A stretch of DNA of 64,000 nt, taken from the NCBI RefSeq assembly GCF_021650935.1, contig NZ_CP091244.1, positions 2,480,001-2,544,000 on the forward strand, in the 5' to 3' direction. Below the pieces are notes generated by a model. It was not told where the DNA came from and did no database searches. It saw only the letters and a program-made list of their open reading frames with translations. This DNA is from Thiothrix winogradskyi (lineage in GTDB: Bacteria; Pseudomonadota; Gammaproteobacteria; Thiotrichales; Thiotrichaceae). The first letter of the stretch is position 1; the number at the start of each line of letters is the position of its first letter. Shown in pieces: positions 15,184 through 23,676 of this stretch. The translations under genes and the position numbers were made by a program.

Positions 15184-15762
15184 TTAGCCAAGGTTAACGC
15201 CCATTGAGGCCGCCATCGGGCCTAAACCACCGGCAAAACCTTGACCGACTGCCTTAAATTTCCAGTCAGCATTATGGCGATACACTTCACCAAACAGCAT
15301 AGCCGTTTCCACGCTGGCATCTTCTGACAGGTCATAACGCGCAATTTCGGTATTATCCGCAGCGTTCACCAAACGGATGTAAGCATTGCTGACTTGCCCA
15401 AAGTTTTGACCACGTGCTTCTGCATCATGGATAGTCACGGCAAATACTAATTTCTTAACATTTTCGCCCATGCTTGCAAGGTTCAATTTCACCTGTTCAT
15501 CATCGCCAGCACCTTCGCCGGTTTTGTTATCGCCCAGATGTTCGACATTGCCGCACGCAGATTTCTTGTTATTGTAAAAAATGAACGAGTCATCCGATAA
15601 CACTTTACCGTTTTCGCCCAACATAAACGCGGAGGCATCCAAGTCAAAGCCAGCGCCATCGGTCGCACGGGTATCCCAACCCAAACCCACCAATACGCCG
15701 GTTAAACCCGGTGCTTCTTTAGTTAAAGAAACGTTGCCACCTTTTTGTAAACTAACAGCCAT
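15184..15762 (-). CDS. terD: TerD-family protein (TerD/TerE type), copy 2
   Basis: The 192 aa protein is a single TerD domain. Typical motifs are MAVSLQKGGNVSLTKEAPGL at the N terminus, VGLGWDTR, GFDLDASAFML, and the calcium-site pattern HLGDNKTGEGAGDDEQ (about 95-110), ending ADWKFKAVGQGFAGGL. TerD proteins bind calcium and are thought to form membrane-associated or signalling assemblies in the Ter stress response. The gene lies 37 bp behind a paralogue of the same length (15800-16378). Which copy corresponds to TerD and which to TerE of the plasmid system cannot be fixed here. Confidence 0.92.
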   Translation of the reverse strand: MAVSLQKGGNVSLTKEAPGLTGVLVGLGWDTRATDGAGFDLDASAFMLGENGKVLSDDSFIFYNNKKSACGNVEHLGDNKTGEGAGDDEQVKLNLASMGENVKKLVFAVTIHDAEARGQNFGQVSNAYIRLVNAADNTEIARYDLSEDASVETAMLFGEVYRHNADWKFKAVGQGFAGGLGPMAASMGVNLG

Positions 15763-15799
15763 TGTAAAACTCCATTATATTAATCGTTGAGTAAAAAAC

Positions 15800-16378
15800 T
15801 TAACCAATTTGAATGCCAAATTGATCACACATTGCTTTTAAACCACCAGAATAGCCTTGTCCCACGGCGCGGAACTTCCACTCACCATTGTGGCGGTATA
15901 ACTCACCAAACACCATCGCGGTTTCTGTGGAATAATCTTCTGCTAAATCGTAGCGCACGATTTCCGTGCCGCTCAGGTCATTGACCACGCGAATGAACGC
16001 ATTCGCCACTTGCCCAAAATTCTGCCGCCGTGCATCCGCATCGTGAATAGTGACAGTAAACGCAATTTTTTCAATTTCGAGCGGGACTTTGCCCAAATCC
16101 ACCTTCATGGATTCGTCATCACCGTCACCTTGTCCAGTACGGTTATCGCCCGCGTGTTCGACTGAGCCGTCAGTGGATTTCAGTTGATTGTAGAAAATGA
16201 AATCCGCATCACCACGCACTTTACCACTCGCGGTCAACAAAAATGCACTGGCATCCAAGTCAAACGCAGAACCATCGGTACTGCGCTCATCCCAACCTAA
16301 ACCGATCAGAATTTTAGTTAAACTAGGGTCGGCTTTACTGAGTGAAAGATTGCCACCTTTTTGTAAACTTAATGCCAT
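15800..16378 (-). CDS. TerD-family protein (TerD/TerE type), copy 1
   Basis: The 192 aa protein has the same layout as its downstream neighbour: MALSLQKGGNLSLSKADPSL, IGLGWDER, AFDLDASAFLL, HAGDNRTGQGDGDDES with the acidic calcium-site residues, and GEWKFRAVGQGYSGGL. The start is preceded by AGGAGGATAAATC, a strong ribosome site. It lies 43 bp after terA. The two copies are clearly paralogous but differ at many positions, so they probably have different partners. Confidence 0.92.
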   Translation of the reverse strand: MALSLQKGGNLSLSKADPSLTKILIGLGWDERSTDGSAFDLDASAFLLTASGKVRGDADFIFYNQLKSTDGSVEHAGDNRTGQGDGDDESMKVDLGKVPLEIEKIAFTVTIHDADARRQNFGQVANAFIRVVNDLSGTEIVRYDLAEDYSTETAMVFGELYRHNGEWKFRAVGQGYSGGLKAMCDQFGIQIG

Positions 16379-16421
16379 GATTTATCCTCCTTGGTGAATA
16401 TTTTTATATAATATCAATACA

Positions 16422-17645
16422 CTATTTAGAACCCGCCCGCCAATTTAAACCCCAGTGGTAGGCTTCGTCCATCTCCTTATGTCCTCGGAAATAGCGTACT
16501 TCACGGTTGACTTGCAACGCGCCATTGACGTTTTCCAATAGCACAACTGCACACATGCCTAATGAATTACCACCTTCAGTCAAACGAATTTCCACAGGCG
16601 GTTCATTCGGCACGTAAATTGTGACCACACCATCGGTTTTTGCCCAGTTCGGCGCACCTTCGTAGATAAAAGCATACACCAGAATCCGCTTGAAAGTTTG
16701 CCACTGCTGCCCATTGATGTGCAGCCATTCGCCTTCCGAAATCGCCCCCGTGCGGTCATCGCCTTTAAGTTCGATATACGGGTCACTGCGGAACGAACCA
16801 AAACGGTCGCCAAGGGCTTGAATCGCACTGATGGTGCCGTCACGCTGTTCGTACAGGCAACCGATATCCAAATCCACCTGAGCATTGCCACCGCCGCCGA
16901 ACATACCACCCAAAAAGCCACCGCTTTTGGCGGCTGGCTGATTTTCACGATTCCAGTTTAGATTGATGCGGATTTCGCCAAAACCTTCGCTTTTCTTTTC
17001 CAGACTAACACGCGGTTTGGTTTTATCCAGCGTTACTTTGCTGAGTGAAATCGGCTTTCTAGCGGGCGCAGGTGGTGGTGCTGGTGTTGGAGGTGCTGCG
17101 GCTGGCGCAGGTGCATCGCTAATGTCCACCCCAAAATGTTCGGCTAACGGTTTTAAGCCACCGGCAAAACCTTGCCCCACAGCGCGGAATTTCCACGCGC
17201 CTTGACGCAAATATAACTCGCCCAAAATCAGCGCGGATTCGACCCTGCCAGTCGCGGGTAAGGTGGCTTGCAACACCGTCTGCCCCGCCGCGTTTTTCAC
17301 GGTGACTTGCAAACTGGTGAATGCGCCGAAATTGGTGCGGTTTTCGTGAATGGTGGCGGTGAACGCTATTTTTTCTGTGCCTGTCAATACAGTCGGCAGG
17401 TCAACGGCGAATTCAGCACGACCGGCACTGTTGCCGACAAACGCCACACTGCCATTGCCGGGGCGCGGTTGCCCGTAAAACACCATGTCATCATCACCGC
17501 GTACTTTGCCGGTAGCAGTCAGGACAAAGGCGGAAATATCCACCTCTGCCCCACTGACTTGGGCAGGCGATAGCAGGACTTCAACGTGCAGTTTTTCACG
17601 CGGTACAGGGCAATTTGCCCCAGCTACCAGTTGGGTCACTGACAT
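16422..17645 (-). CDS. terA: TerA-like protein with two TerD-type domains
   Basis: The 407 aa protein has an N-terminal TerD-like domain (about 20-175: VDISAFVLTATGKVRGDDDM, HENRTNFG, GAWKFRAVGQGFAGGLKPL), a Pro/Ala-rich linker (about 178-198, APPTPAPPPAPARKP), and a C-terminal TerA-type domain (about 200-407: VSLEKKSEGFGEIRINLNWN, VDLDIGCLYE, GDDRTGAISEGEWL). The C-terminal domain carries its own acidic GDDRTG motif. It lies 10 bp after terZ and is translated as part of that run. The linker composition is typical of independently moving domains. Confidence 0.88.
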   Translation of the reverse strand: MSVTQLVAGANCPVPREKLHVEVLLSPAQVSGAEVDISAFVLTATGKVRGDDDMVFYGQPRPGNGSVAFVGNSAGRAEFAVDLPTVLTGTEKIAFTATIHENRTNFGAFTSLQVTVKNAAGQTVLQATLPATGRVESALILGELYLRQGAWKFRAVGQGFAGGLKPLAEHFGVDISDAPAPAAAPPTPAPPPAPARKPISLSKVTLDKTKPRVSLEKKSEGFGEIRINLNWNRENQPAAKSGGFLGGMFGGGGNAQVDLDIGCLYEQRDGTISAIQALGDRFGSFRSDPYIELKGDDRTGAISEGEWLHINGQQWQTFKRILVYAFIYEGAPNWAKTDGVVTIYVPNEPPVEIRLTEGGNSLGMCAVVLLENVNGALQVNREVRYFRGHKEMDEAYHWGLNWRAGSK

Positions 17646-17655
17646 CGCGTTACTC

Positions 17656-18255
17656 CTAGATAGCCGCTAATATCGCAGGCATCATGTCGTTGGCAACTGC
17701 GCCCGCCGTGGGTGCGCCAACCGCTTTCATTTCCCAACCTGCGCCGTTACGGCTCACAATAGCCATGACCACGCCCGTGTGTGCGCCTTTGTCGGACAGG
17801 TTGAATTTCGCCATTTCGGTATTGTTGCTGTCATCCACCAAACGGCAGAATGCGCCGCCGACTTCATTGAAGGTTTGCCCACGGAATGAGCAGACGGTGA
17901 ACGCCAGATACGCAACATTCCCCGGCAAACGGGTCAAATCAACGGAAATGACTTCATCATCGCCAGCACCGTCGCCGGTCAGGTTATCACCGGAATGGCT
18001 AATGGAACCGTCGCGGCTTTCCAATTGACGGAACCATACTACGTCAAGCAGGTTCTTTTGCGCATCTAGCAACAGGCAGGAAGCGTCCAAGTCAATGTCT
18101 GCCGCAGCCCCACCGCCGAACATGCTACCGAAGAAACCGCTTTTTTTCGGTGCTTCTGCCGGATCCCAGCCCAAGCCCATGCGTACTTTACTCAAGCCAC
18201 CACCGCCGGTTTTTTCCAGCGAAATGCGTTGACCTTTGCTTAAACTTACAGCCAT
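17656..18255 (-). CDS. terZ: TerD-family protein, TerZ type
   Basis: The 199 aa protein begins MAVSLSKGQRISLEKTGGGG at ATG 18255, seven bases behind GGAG; an upstream ATG at 18267 overlaps that site. It carries the TerZ-like insert KKSGFFGSMFGGGAA (about 37-51), then ADIDLDASCLLL and HSGDNLTGDGAGDDEVISV with the calcium-binding acidic residues. It heads the leftward run terZ-terA-terD-terD-terC-terB. The same SGGFLGGMFGGGG-like insert recurs in TerA, a family trait. Confidence 0.9.
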   Translation of the reverse strand: MAVSLSKGQRISLEKTGGGGLSKVRMGLGWDPAEAPKKSGFFGSMFGGGAAADIDLDASCLLLDAQKNLLDVVWFRQLESRDGSISHSGDNLTGDGAGDDEVISVDLTRLPGNVAYLAFTVCSFRGQTFNEVGGAFCRLVDDSNNTEMAKFNLSDKGAHTGVVMAIVSRNGAGWEMKAVGAPTAGAVANDMMPAILAAI

Positions 18256-18346
18256 GAGAATCTCCATCCCTTTGTATTGTTGAGTGACAACATCTTAGAG
18301 AGTCGCCCCAGTGCAAGCAACACTCACCCAGAATTGTCAGGTTATT

Positions 18347-19372
18347 TCAGTCTAACGGTTGCAATACCACGGGCGTACTGACTTCGCTAATCCGCAAGCC
18401 GTAACGCAGCGGGGCAATGCTTAGGGTTTCCCCTTGCAAACTTTGCAGGAAAACCTCAGCTAGATTCACGCCCGCCAGACACGCCATGCCAAAGCCACCG
18501 GAAGGACGCGGGTTGATTTCCAGCAAGCGCGGCTCGCCTGCCGCATTCGCTTTGAATTGAATATTGAACAAACCATTTAAGCGATAATACGTCGTCAAAC
18601 GCTCGACCATGCCTTGAATATCGGCATTATTGTCGATTGCCTGCCCGTATCCTGCTTGCGGATGCTTTTTGCGTTGAATAGCACACAGCAATTGCCCGTC
18701 ACGCCCCGCACAATCCACACTCCATTCGTCACCGGGCAAGTGTTCCATCACCAGCAATTCGGGGAATGTCGGCGTGTGTACCATGCCTGCGCGTAATTCT
18801 GCCAGCGGAATTTCGTATTCCACCCCGTCCAGCAAATGTGTAATGCTGTCACGCTGTGTATCCAGAATGCGGAAGCCTAAGCCAAACACGGATACTGCTG
18901 GTTTCACGCACAAGGCTGTGTAGTGTGGTGAGAGTTCCGCTATAGCCTGATCAAAACCGTTGCTATCCGTTACCGCGATACAAGCCATCGCGGATGCCAC
19001 ACTGGGCGGCAAGGTGCGGTAAAACTCGCCTTTATTGTGCAATAACTTCAACATTTCTGGGGATGTCACCGCAATGACCTGCGTTCCCACTTGCGCAAAA
19101 TCGGCTTGATGACTCACCAGCAAGACCGCCTCTTTTGCAGGCCAGAAATAATCAATGCGATGCTCTTGGCAAAAGCTCAAACACCAATCCAGATAAGCTG
19201 CCCCGATCAAACCGGGCGGTTCATGCATCGCTTCGTCTGCTGCTAATAAGGCAACTGCCGCTGGATTCGTGTGGGTGGCGATGACGGTGACACCCAGCCC
19301 CACACGGGCTTGGCGAAGGTTATTAAATACCGAGGTAATGCTGGAAAATGTCTTATTGAACCAAATGCGCAT
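18347..19372 (-). CDS. ATP-grasp enzyme of the Ter cluster
   Basis: The 341 aa protein shows the ATP-grasp fold: a nucleotide-binding lysine in ALCVKPAVSVFGLGFRI (about 153-169), VMEHLPGDEWSVDC (about 208-221) and the metal-binding LLEINPRPSGGFGM (about 284-297). ATP-grasp ligases join a carboxylate to an amine or thiol through an acyl phosphate. Related genes accompany the Ter genes in many bacteria as part of a proposed biosynthetic module for a nucleoside-like or peptide-like product (a published inference from gene neighbourhoods). It lies 91 bp upstream of terZ on the same strand and is divergent from the TerD-protease gene. Confidence 0.85.
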   Translation of the reverse strand: MRIWFNKTFSSITSVFNNLRQARVGLGVTVIATHTNPAAVALLAADEAMHEPPGLIGAAYLDWCLSFCQEHRIDYFWPAKEAVLLVSHQADFAQVGTQVIAVTSPEMLKLLHNKGEFYRTLPPSVASAMACIAVTDSNGFDQAIAELSPHYTALCVKPAVSVFGLGFRILDTQRDSITHLLDGVEYEIPLAELRAGMVHTPTFPELLVMEHLPGDEWSVDCAGRDGQLLCAIQRKKHPQAGYGQAIDNNADIQGMVERLTTYYRLNGLFNIQFKANAAGEPRLLEINPRPSGGFGMACLAGVNLAEVFLQSLQGETLSIAPLRYGLRISEVSTPVVLQPLD

Positions 19373-19507
19373 GGTATGCCCTGTCTAAAAATTTTAATAA
19401 TGATGGCAGATGCTAGTATGCCCGATCTGCGGCAATAATTTCAGGCATTTTTGCCAAAATTCTTGCTATCATGCGGTGCATAACCATACAGCTCGGTAAC
19501 AATAATT

Positions 19508-20641
19508 ATGATGAACTTACCCGTAGGAGCAAACCTGCCACTCACCGGCAATCGCTGGACAGTCGCCATCACGTTTCCGCACGACATCCGCCATGATTTG
19601 GGGCTGGCTGTTTTGCCTGTCAATGAAGCAAAACAATTAGTTACTGCCCCGCAATTAGCTCATGCCAATGCCACCGAATGGGCAAGTGCAAAACTGAATG
19701 ACGCAGGCACGAGTTACACCCTGACACTGGATACCAACGTGTTATCCAATCCCAACATTACGCGCTTGTGCGTGGTGTTGTACCGCTACGGCGCACGCGG
19801 GCCGGTGAATGTCGGCAACACCGTAACCGTGCAAATGGATGATGCCTTCAGCCATCAGATTCTTTTGGGGGAAATGCAGGCATCTGCACTGATTGTTGCC
19901 GAGTTTTACCAGCGAGCAGGGCAATGGAAAGTGCGTGCCTTAGCCGAAACCTCCGCCTACGGGCTTGCCGCTTTGGGGCGCAGAATGGGCATGGAGGTGG
20001 ATGAACGTTCACCCTTCAACACCCCGAATCACCCCGAACGCCAGCCCGGTAATTGGACAGGCACAGCGTTTCTGGTTGCCCCGAATGTCTTCATGACCAA
20101 CGCACATGTAGCAGACGGCGCAAGCCGCATTCGCTTGAGTTCGCTGCAAGGCAATCTCGATGCCGAACCGATTATCAGCGACAGCACCAATGACTTGGCA
20201 TTATTGCGAGTAGCCACACCCAGCCATCTGCAACCGCTCCCGTTTCGCAGCAGCGGCGTAGGTTTGGCGCAAAGCATCACCACGCTAGGCTATCCGCTGG
20301 CAGGTTTGATGGGCAGCGGCATTCAAGTCACGCAAGGCGTCATTTCCGGCTTGTTCGGGGCGCACAATGACATTCGCCTGCTGCAATTCACCGCACCGAT
20401 CCAACCCGGTTCCAGTGGCAGCCCCTTGCTGGATGAAACCGGCGCGGTGTCCGGCGTGGTATCGTCTACGTTTACCCATGCGCAGAACATGAATTTTGCC
20501 ATCCGTCACAGTTTGGCGATTGCATTAATGGAAGCGGCTAATATCCAATACAACCTACAAAACAGTGCGCAAACGCTGTCAGCCGCGCAAATGGTGACGC
20601 AAACCCAAAACGCCATCTGGCGAGTAGAATGCGCCAGCTAA
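19508..20641 (+). CDS. TerD-like domain fused to a trypsin-like serine protease
   Basis: The 377 aa protein has two parts. Residues about 1-165 resemble a degenerate TerD domain: GNRWTVAITFPHDI and near the end ALIVAEFYQRAGQWKVRAL, matching the GEVYRHNADWKFKAVGQG segment of the neighbouring TerD. The usual acidic GDN..GDDE motif is not evident. Residues about 178-345 are an S1/DegP-like protease with the full triad: His200 in FMTNAHVADG, Asp229 in TNDLALLRV and Ser303 in QPGSSGSPL. No signal peptide is visible, so it should act in the cytosol. It leads the rightward Ter block, divergent from the ATP-grasp gene. Start at ATG 19508 or 19511. Confidence 0.85.
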   Translation: MMNLPVGANLPLTGNRWTVAITFPHDIRHDLGLAVLPVNEAKQLVTAPQLAHANATEWASAKLNDAGTSYTLTLDTNVLSNPNITRLCVVLYRYGARGPVNVGNTVTVQMDDAFSHQILLGEMQASALIVAEFYQRAGQWKVRALAETSAYGLAALGRRMGMEVDERSPFNTPNHPERQPGNWTGTAFLVAPNVFMTNAHVADGASRIRLSSLQGNLDAEPIISDSTNDLALLRVATPSHLQPLPFRSSGVGLAQSITTLGYPLAGLMGSGIQVTQGVISGLFGAHNDIRLLQFTAPIQPGSSGSPLLDETGAVSGVVSSTFTHAQNMNFAIRHSLAIALMEAANIQYNLQNSAQTLSAAQMVTQTQNAIWRVECAS

Positions 20642-20663
20642 ATAAACTATCAACGGATTTTTC

Positions 20664-21875
20664 ATGCAAATCAATGTCGCCCTCGAACAGGGCACGCTCA
20701 ACCTGACCATCGAATCCGGCACACATTCGCCGGATGAACTCTTCGGCTTTGCGCAACGCCGCAACCCGAAACGCGCTTTCCTGTTTGTTTCCAAAGTGTT
20801 GGGCAGGCACATTCCGGTATCGCCAGCGGTCATGCGCAATGCCACGGATACCCTTGCCGCGCAAATCCCCGCTGACTTGCCGGGGCCGGTTGTGGTCATC
20901 GGCATGGCAGAAACCGCGATTGCATTGGGGGCAGGGGTGCAACAAGCCCTCAGCCGCAGCCGTGACGACACGCTGTACCTTTGCACCACCCGCCACCCGC
21001 TGGACTTGCCGATTCTGGTCGAATTCCGCGAAGAACACAGCCACGCCACCCAACAAGTACTGCACCTGCCGCAACACGCCGCCGATGTCGAATTGCTACG
21101 CACGGCACGTAGCTTGGTGTTGGTCGATGACGAAGCCTCCACCGGCAAAACCTTTGCCAACTTGCTGGAAGCGTTGCAACGTGCCGGATTGGATCAGTTT
21201 GAACACATCGTTGCTGCCACTCTCACCGACTGGTCGGGCGGTGCTGCTGCCGAACGGTTGGGCGAACGCGCTATTGCCGTTTCACTGCTGTCAGGGCGTT
21301 GGGACTGGCAAGCCAATGACGCGCCGCCGCCGGAAATGCCGCAAGTCGATGTTTTAGGTACTGGTGAATGGCACGCCAACCCTGCCAATGATTGGGGACG
21401 GTTGGGGGTGCGGGAACATCCAACGCCAGAGAAGAAACCCCTCCCCAACCCTCCCCTTATCAGGGAAGGGAGCAAGAAAGACATCGCCACCACCTCTTGT
21501 CCCTCCCCTGATAAGGGGAGGTTAGGAGGGGTTTCTTTCTTCAACAACATCAACGTCGCCCCCGGCGAACGCATCCTAGTTCTCGGTACAGGCGAATTCG
21601 TCTGGCCACCTTTCTTACTGGCGGAATATCTGGAACAGCAAGGCGCAACCGTCCATTTCAGCGCGACAACCCGTTCCCCCATTGCATTGGGTCACAGCAT
21701 CCAGCACCGCTATTGCTTGCACGACAATTACGGGCAAGGCATCCCCAATTTCCTCTACAACGTCGTGCCTGAAAATTACGACCGCATCCTATTGTGCAGC
21801 GAGCCACCCGCACATTTGCTGGATAAAGAACTGATCACAGCCTTGAACCCAACGTGTCTGGAGTTCTACCCGTGA
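20664..21875 (+). CDS. Phosphoribosyltransferase-TRSP protein of the Ter cluster, with a repeat-derived insert
   Basis: The 403 aa protein has a phosphoribosyltransferase domain (about 1-240) with the PRPP-binding motif SLVLVDDEASTGKTFANLL (about 151-169) and a C-terminal TRSP domain (about 300-403) with HFSATTRSPIALGHSIQHRY. This pair is typical of Ter-linked operons, where the enzyme is proposed to handle a phosphoribosyl intermediate. Between the domains, residues about 257-291 (PLPNPPLIREGSK...SPDKGRLGGVSF) are translated from a complete palindromic repeat, family B. It keeps the frame and lies exactly in the interdomain linker. It is preceded at 22 bp by the protease gene and overlaps the HAD gene at GTGA. 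Confidence 0.85.
   Translation: MQINVALEQGTLNLTIESGTHSPDELFGFAQRRNPKRAFLFVSKVLGRHIPVSPAVMRNATDTLAAQIPADLPGPVVVIGMAETAIALGAGVQQALSRSRDDTLYLCTTRHPLDLPILVEFREEHSHATQQVLHLPQHAADVELLRTARSLVLVDDEASTGKTFANLLEALQRAGLDQFEHIVAATLTDWSGGAAAERLGERAIAVSLLSGRWDWQANDAPPPEMPQVDVLGTGEWHANPANDWGRLGVREHPTPEKKPLPNPPLIREGSKKDIATTSCPSPDKGRLGGVSFFNNINVAPGERILVLGTGEFVWPPFLLAEYLEQQGATVHFSATTRSPIALGHSIQHRYCLHDNYGQGIPNFLYNVVPENYDRILLCSEPPAHLLDKELITALNPTCLEFYP
21433..21536. repeat. Palindromic repeat, family B, inside a coding sequence
   Basis: AGAAACCCCTCCCCAACCCT plus CCCCTTATCAGGGAAGGG and AGCAAGA form the left arm; the right arm TCTTGTCCCTCCCCTGATAA plus GGGGAGGTTAGGAGGGG and TTTCT is its near-complement. Arms are about 45 nt. 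The same arm occurs alone at 2374-2415. Here the whole element is translated without a stop. Confidence 0.9.
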
Positions 21876-22606
21876 AGCCCTTATTACTCACTGATCTGGA
21901 TGACACGCTGTTTCAGACTGCCCGCAAAATGCCAGCGGATGCGGATAAAATCCCCGCCGCGCAAGGCAAAACCAGCGACAGCGGGAGCTTTATGCACCCT
22001 TGGCAACACGACTTCATCCACTGGGCGCTGGACTGCATGACCGTGATTCCGGTCACTGCACGGGGGATTGCCTCCTTCAAGCGCGTTCACCTGCCATTCC
22101 AACATGGCGCGGTGTGCGTTCACGGCGCGGCGATTCTGCAAGCGGATGGCACGCTTGACCCCGACTGGCATTCACACATCCAACCGCAGCTTGCCGCTTA
22201 CCAAGACCGCTTACCAGAAATGTTGGCAACCGCGCTGCAAATCGGTGAAACGCTGGGGTTATCTTTACGCGGCTGGCTGGAATCGGTAGAAGACAGCGCG
22301 GCGTATCTGGTGGTCAAAAGCAATACCGCCAACGCGGCAGACCTCCAACAACTGCTGCACAGCTTACGTGAAACCCTTAACTTGCAAGGCTTCTACACCC
22401 ACATGAATGGCAACAACCTCGCACTGCTGCCCGATTTCGTCAATAAACGCGCAGCGGCGGCAGAAATTCTGCGGCGGCATACGGCTGAACACGGGCGCAC
22501 CCCGGTATTCGGCATGGGCGATAGCGTGTCTGATTTAGGCTTTATGCGCTTGTGTGATTTCGCTGCATTCCCACCGAACACGCAAATTTGCAGGCAGTTA
22601 CCATGA
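21872..22606 (+). CDS. HAD-superfamily hydrolase of the Ter cluster
   Basis: The 244 aa protein carries HAD motif I in LLLTDLDDTLFQT (about 4-16), motif II in VIPVTARG, the lysine region NKRAAAAEIL and motif IV in GMGDSVSDLGFM. It should be a phosphatase of the Cof/sucrose-phosphatase subgroup acting in the same pathway as its neighbours. I choose GTG 21872, which overlaps the previous stop (GTGA) and has GGAG nine bases upstream; GTG 21854 would add six residues. It overlaps the next gene as ATGA, so the four downstream genes appear translationally coupled. Confidence 0.85.
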   Translation: MKPLLLTDLDDTLFQTARKMPADADKIPAAQGKTSDSGSFMHPWQHDFIHWALDCMTVIPVTARGIASFKRVHLPFQHGAVCVHGAAILQADGTLDPDWHSHIQPQLAAYQDRLPEMLATALQIGETLGLSLRGWLESVEDSAAYLVVKSNTANAADLQQLLHSLRETLNLQGFYTHMNGNNLALLPDFVNKRAAAAEILRRHTAEHGRTPVFGMGDSVSDLGFMRLCDFAAFPPNTQICRQLP

Positions 22607-23676
22607 GCGCAACCCAAGGCTTTCACGGCTCATATGCTGCCCGCGATGTCACGTTTTTGTTGCGGCAAATCGTGATGGAAACCACGCCAGTGGAGGAAAA
22701 GGAACGCCTGATTCAAAGCGGGCAACGCCATTATTCCGAAATGCTGACGCTGGAATCGCCGCCCTCCGACGCACATCAAGCCTTGTTCGAGCAAGCACTG
22801 GACGATGGGCTGGAACGCCTTGCCCGCGAAGTGCAAGCCTTGGCACTGGCTTTGCAGCAACGTCGCCCAAACCGCCCGATTGTGCTGGTCAGTTTTGTGC
22901 GGGCGGGTGTGCCGTTAGGCGTATTGCTGCTACGTGCCTTGCGCGAGTTGGGGGTAGAAAGTGAGCATTACGGCATCAGCATTGTGCGCGACAAGGGCAT
23001 CGACCAAGCGGCGGTGGACTGGATTGAGCAACGCCATGCGTTCGCTGATCTGGTGTGGGTGGATGGCTGGGTCGGCAAAGGGGCGATTCATGGCGAATTG
23101 CAACGTTCGCTGGGGAAACGTTACCCTGATGGCGACATTCCCTTGGTGGTGTTGGCTGATCCGACCGGCAAAGCATGGCTATCCGCTTCCGGGGAGGATT
23201 GGCTGATTCCGTTTGGCGTTTTAGGCTCGACCGTTTCCGGCTTGGTGTCGCGCTCGATTTTACGCGAGGATGGCGGCTGGCACGCTTGCGTCAATTACGC
23301 GCATTTGGCGCAATACGATGTTAGCCAGTGGTTTGTCGATACCGTGGATGCTTGCCGTTGCCGTCAGCAAGGTGTCACGGCGGCAGATTGGGCGGATGCG
23401 TTGCGCCATACGCTGCTGGCGCAATCACAAGCCTCGATTGAGCAACTGGTTGAGACTTATGACATTACCAACCTTAATCGCTTGAAACCGGGGATTGCGG
23501 AAGCCACCCGTGCGGTCATGCGGCGCGTGCCAGAACACATTCTGGTGCAGCGCCTCGATGACCCGAATATCCGCTTATTACGCCATCTTGCCGAATCGCG
23601 GGGGATTCCCCTGCAAGCGGTTGGGGATGGGCTTGCGCCATACCGTGCGATAACCATAATCAAGAAGACCACATGA
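22603..23676 (+). CDS. StiP/PRTase-like protein with PELOTA-type C terminus, Ter cluster
   Basis: The 357 aa protein starts at ATG 22603 (ATGA overlap with the HAD gene). The long N-terminal domain (about 1-270) matches the family first described as a phosphoribosyltransferase variant and now often labelled cysteine protease StiP: YAARDVTFLLRQI, VLVSFVRAGVPLGVLLLRAL, VVLADPTGKAW and GSTVSGLVSRS. The C-terminal stretch VQRLDDPNIRLLRHLAESRG...ITIIKK fits the PELOTA-like RNA-binding segment common in this family. No cysteine is obviously catalytic, so the protease label should not be taken as proven. It overlaps the next gene as ATGA. Confidence 0.8.
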   Translation: MSATQGFHGSYAARDVTFLLRQIVMETTPVEEKERLIQSGQRHYSEMLTLESPPSDAHQALFEQALDDGLERLAREVQALALALQQRRPNRPIVLVSFVRAGVPLGVLLLRALRELGVESEHYGISIVRDKGIDQAAVDWIEQRHAFADLVWVDGWVGKGAIHGELQRSLGKRYPDGDIPLVVLADPTGKAWLSASGEDWLIPFGVLGSTVSGLVSRSILREDGGWHACVNYAHLAQYDVSQWFVDTVDACRCRQQGVTAADWADALRHTLLAQSQASIEQLVETYDITNLNRLKPGIAEATRAVMRRVPEHILVQRLDDPNIRLLRHLAESRGIPLQAVGDGLAPYRAITIIKKTT

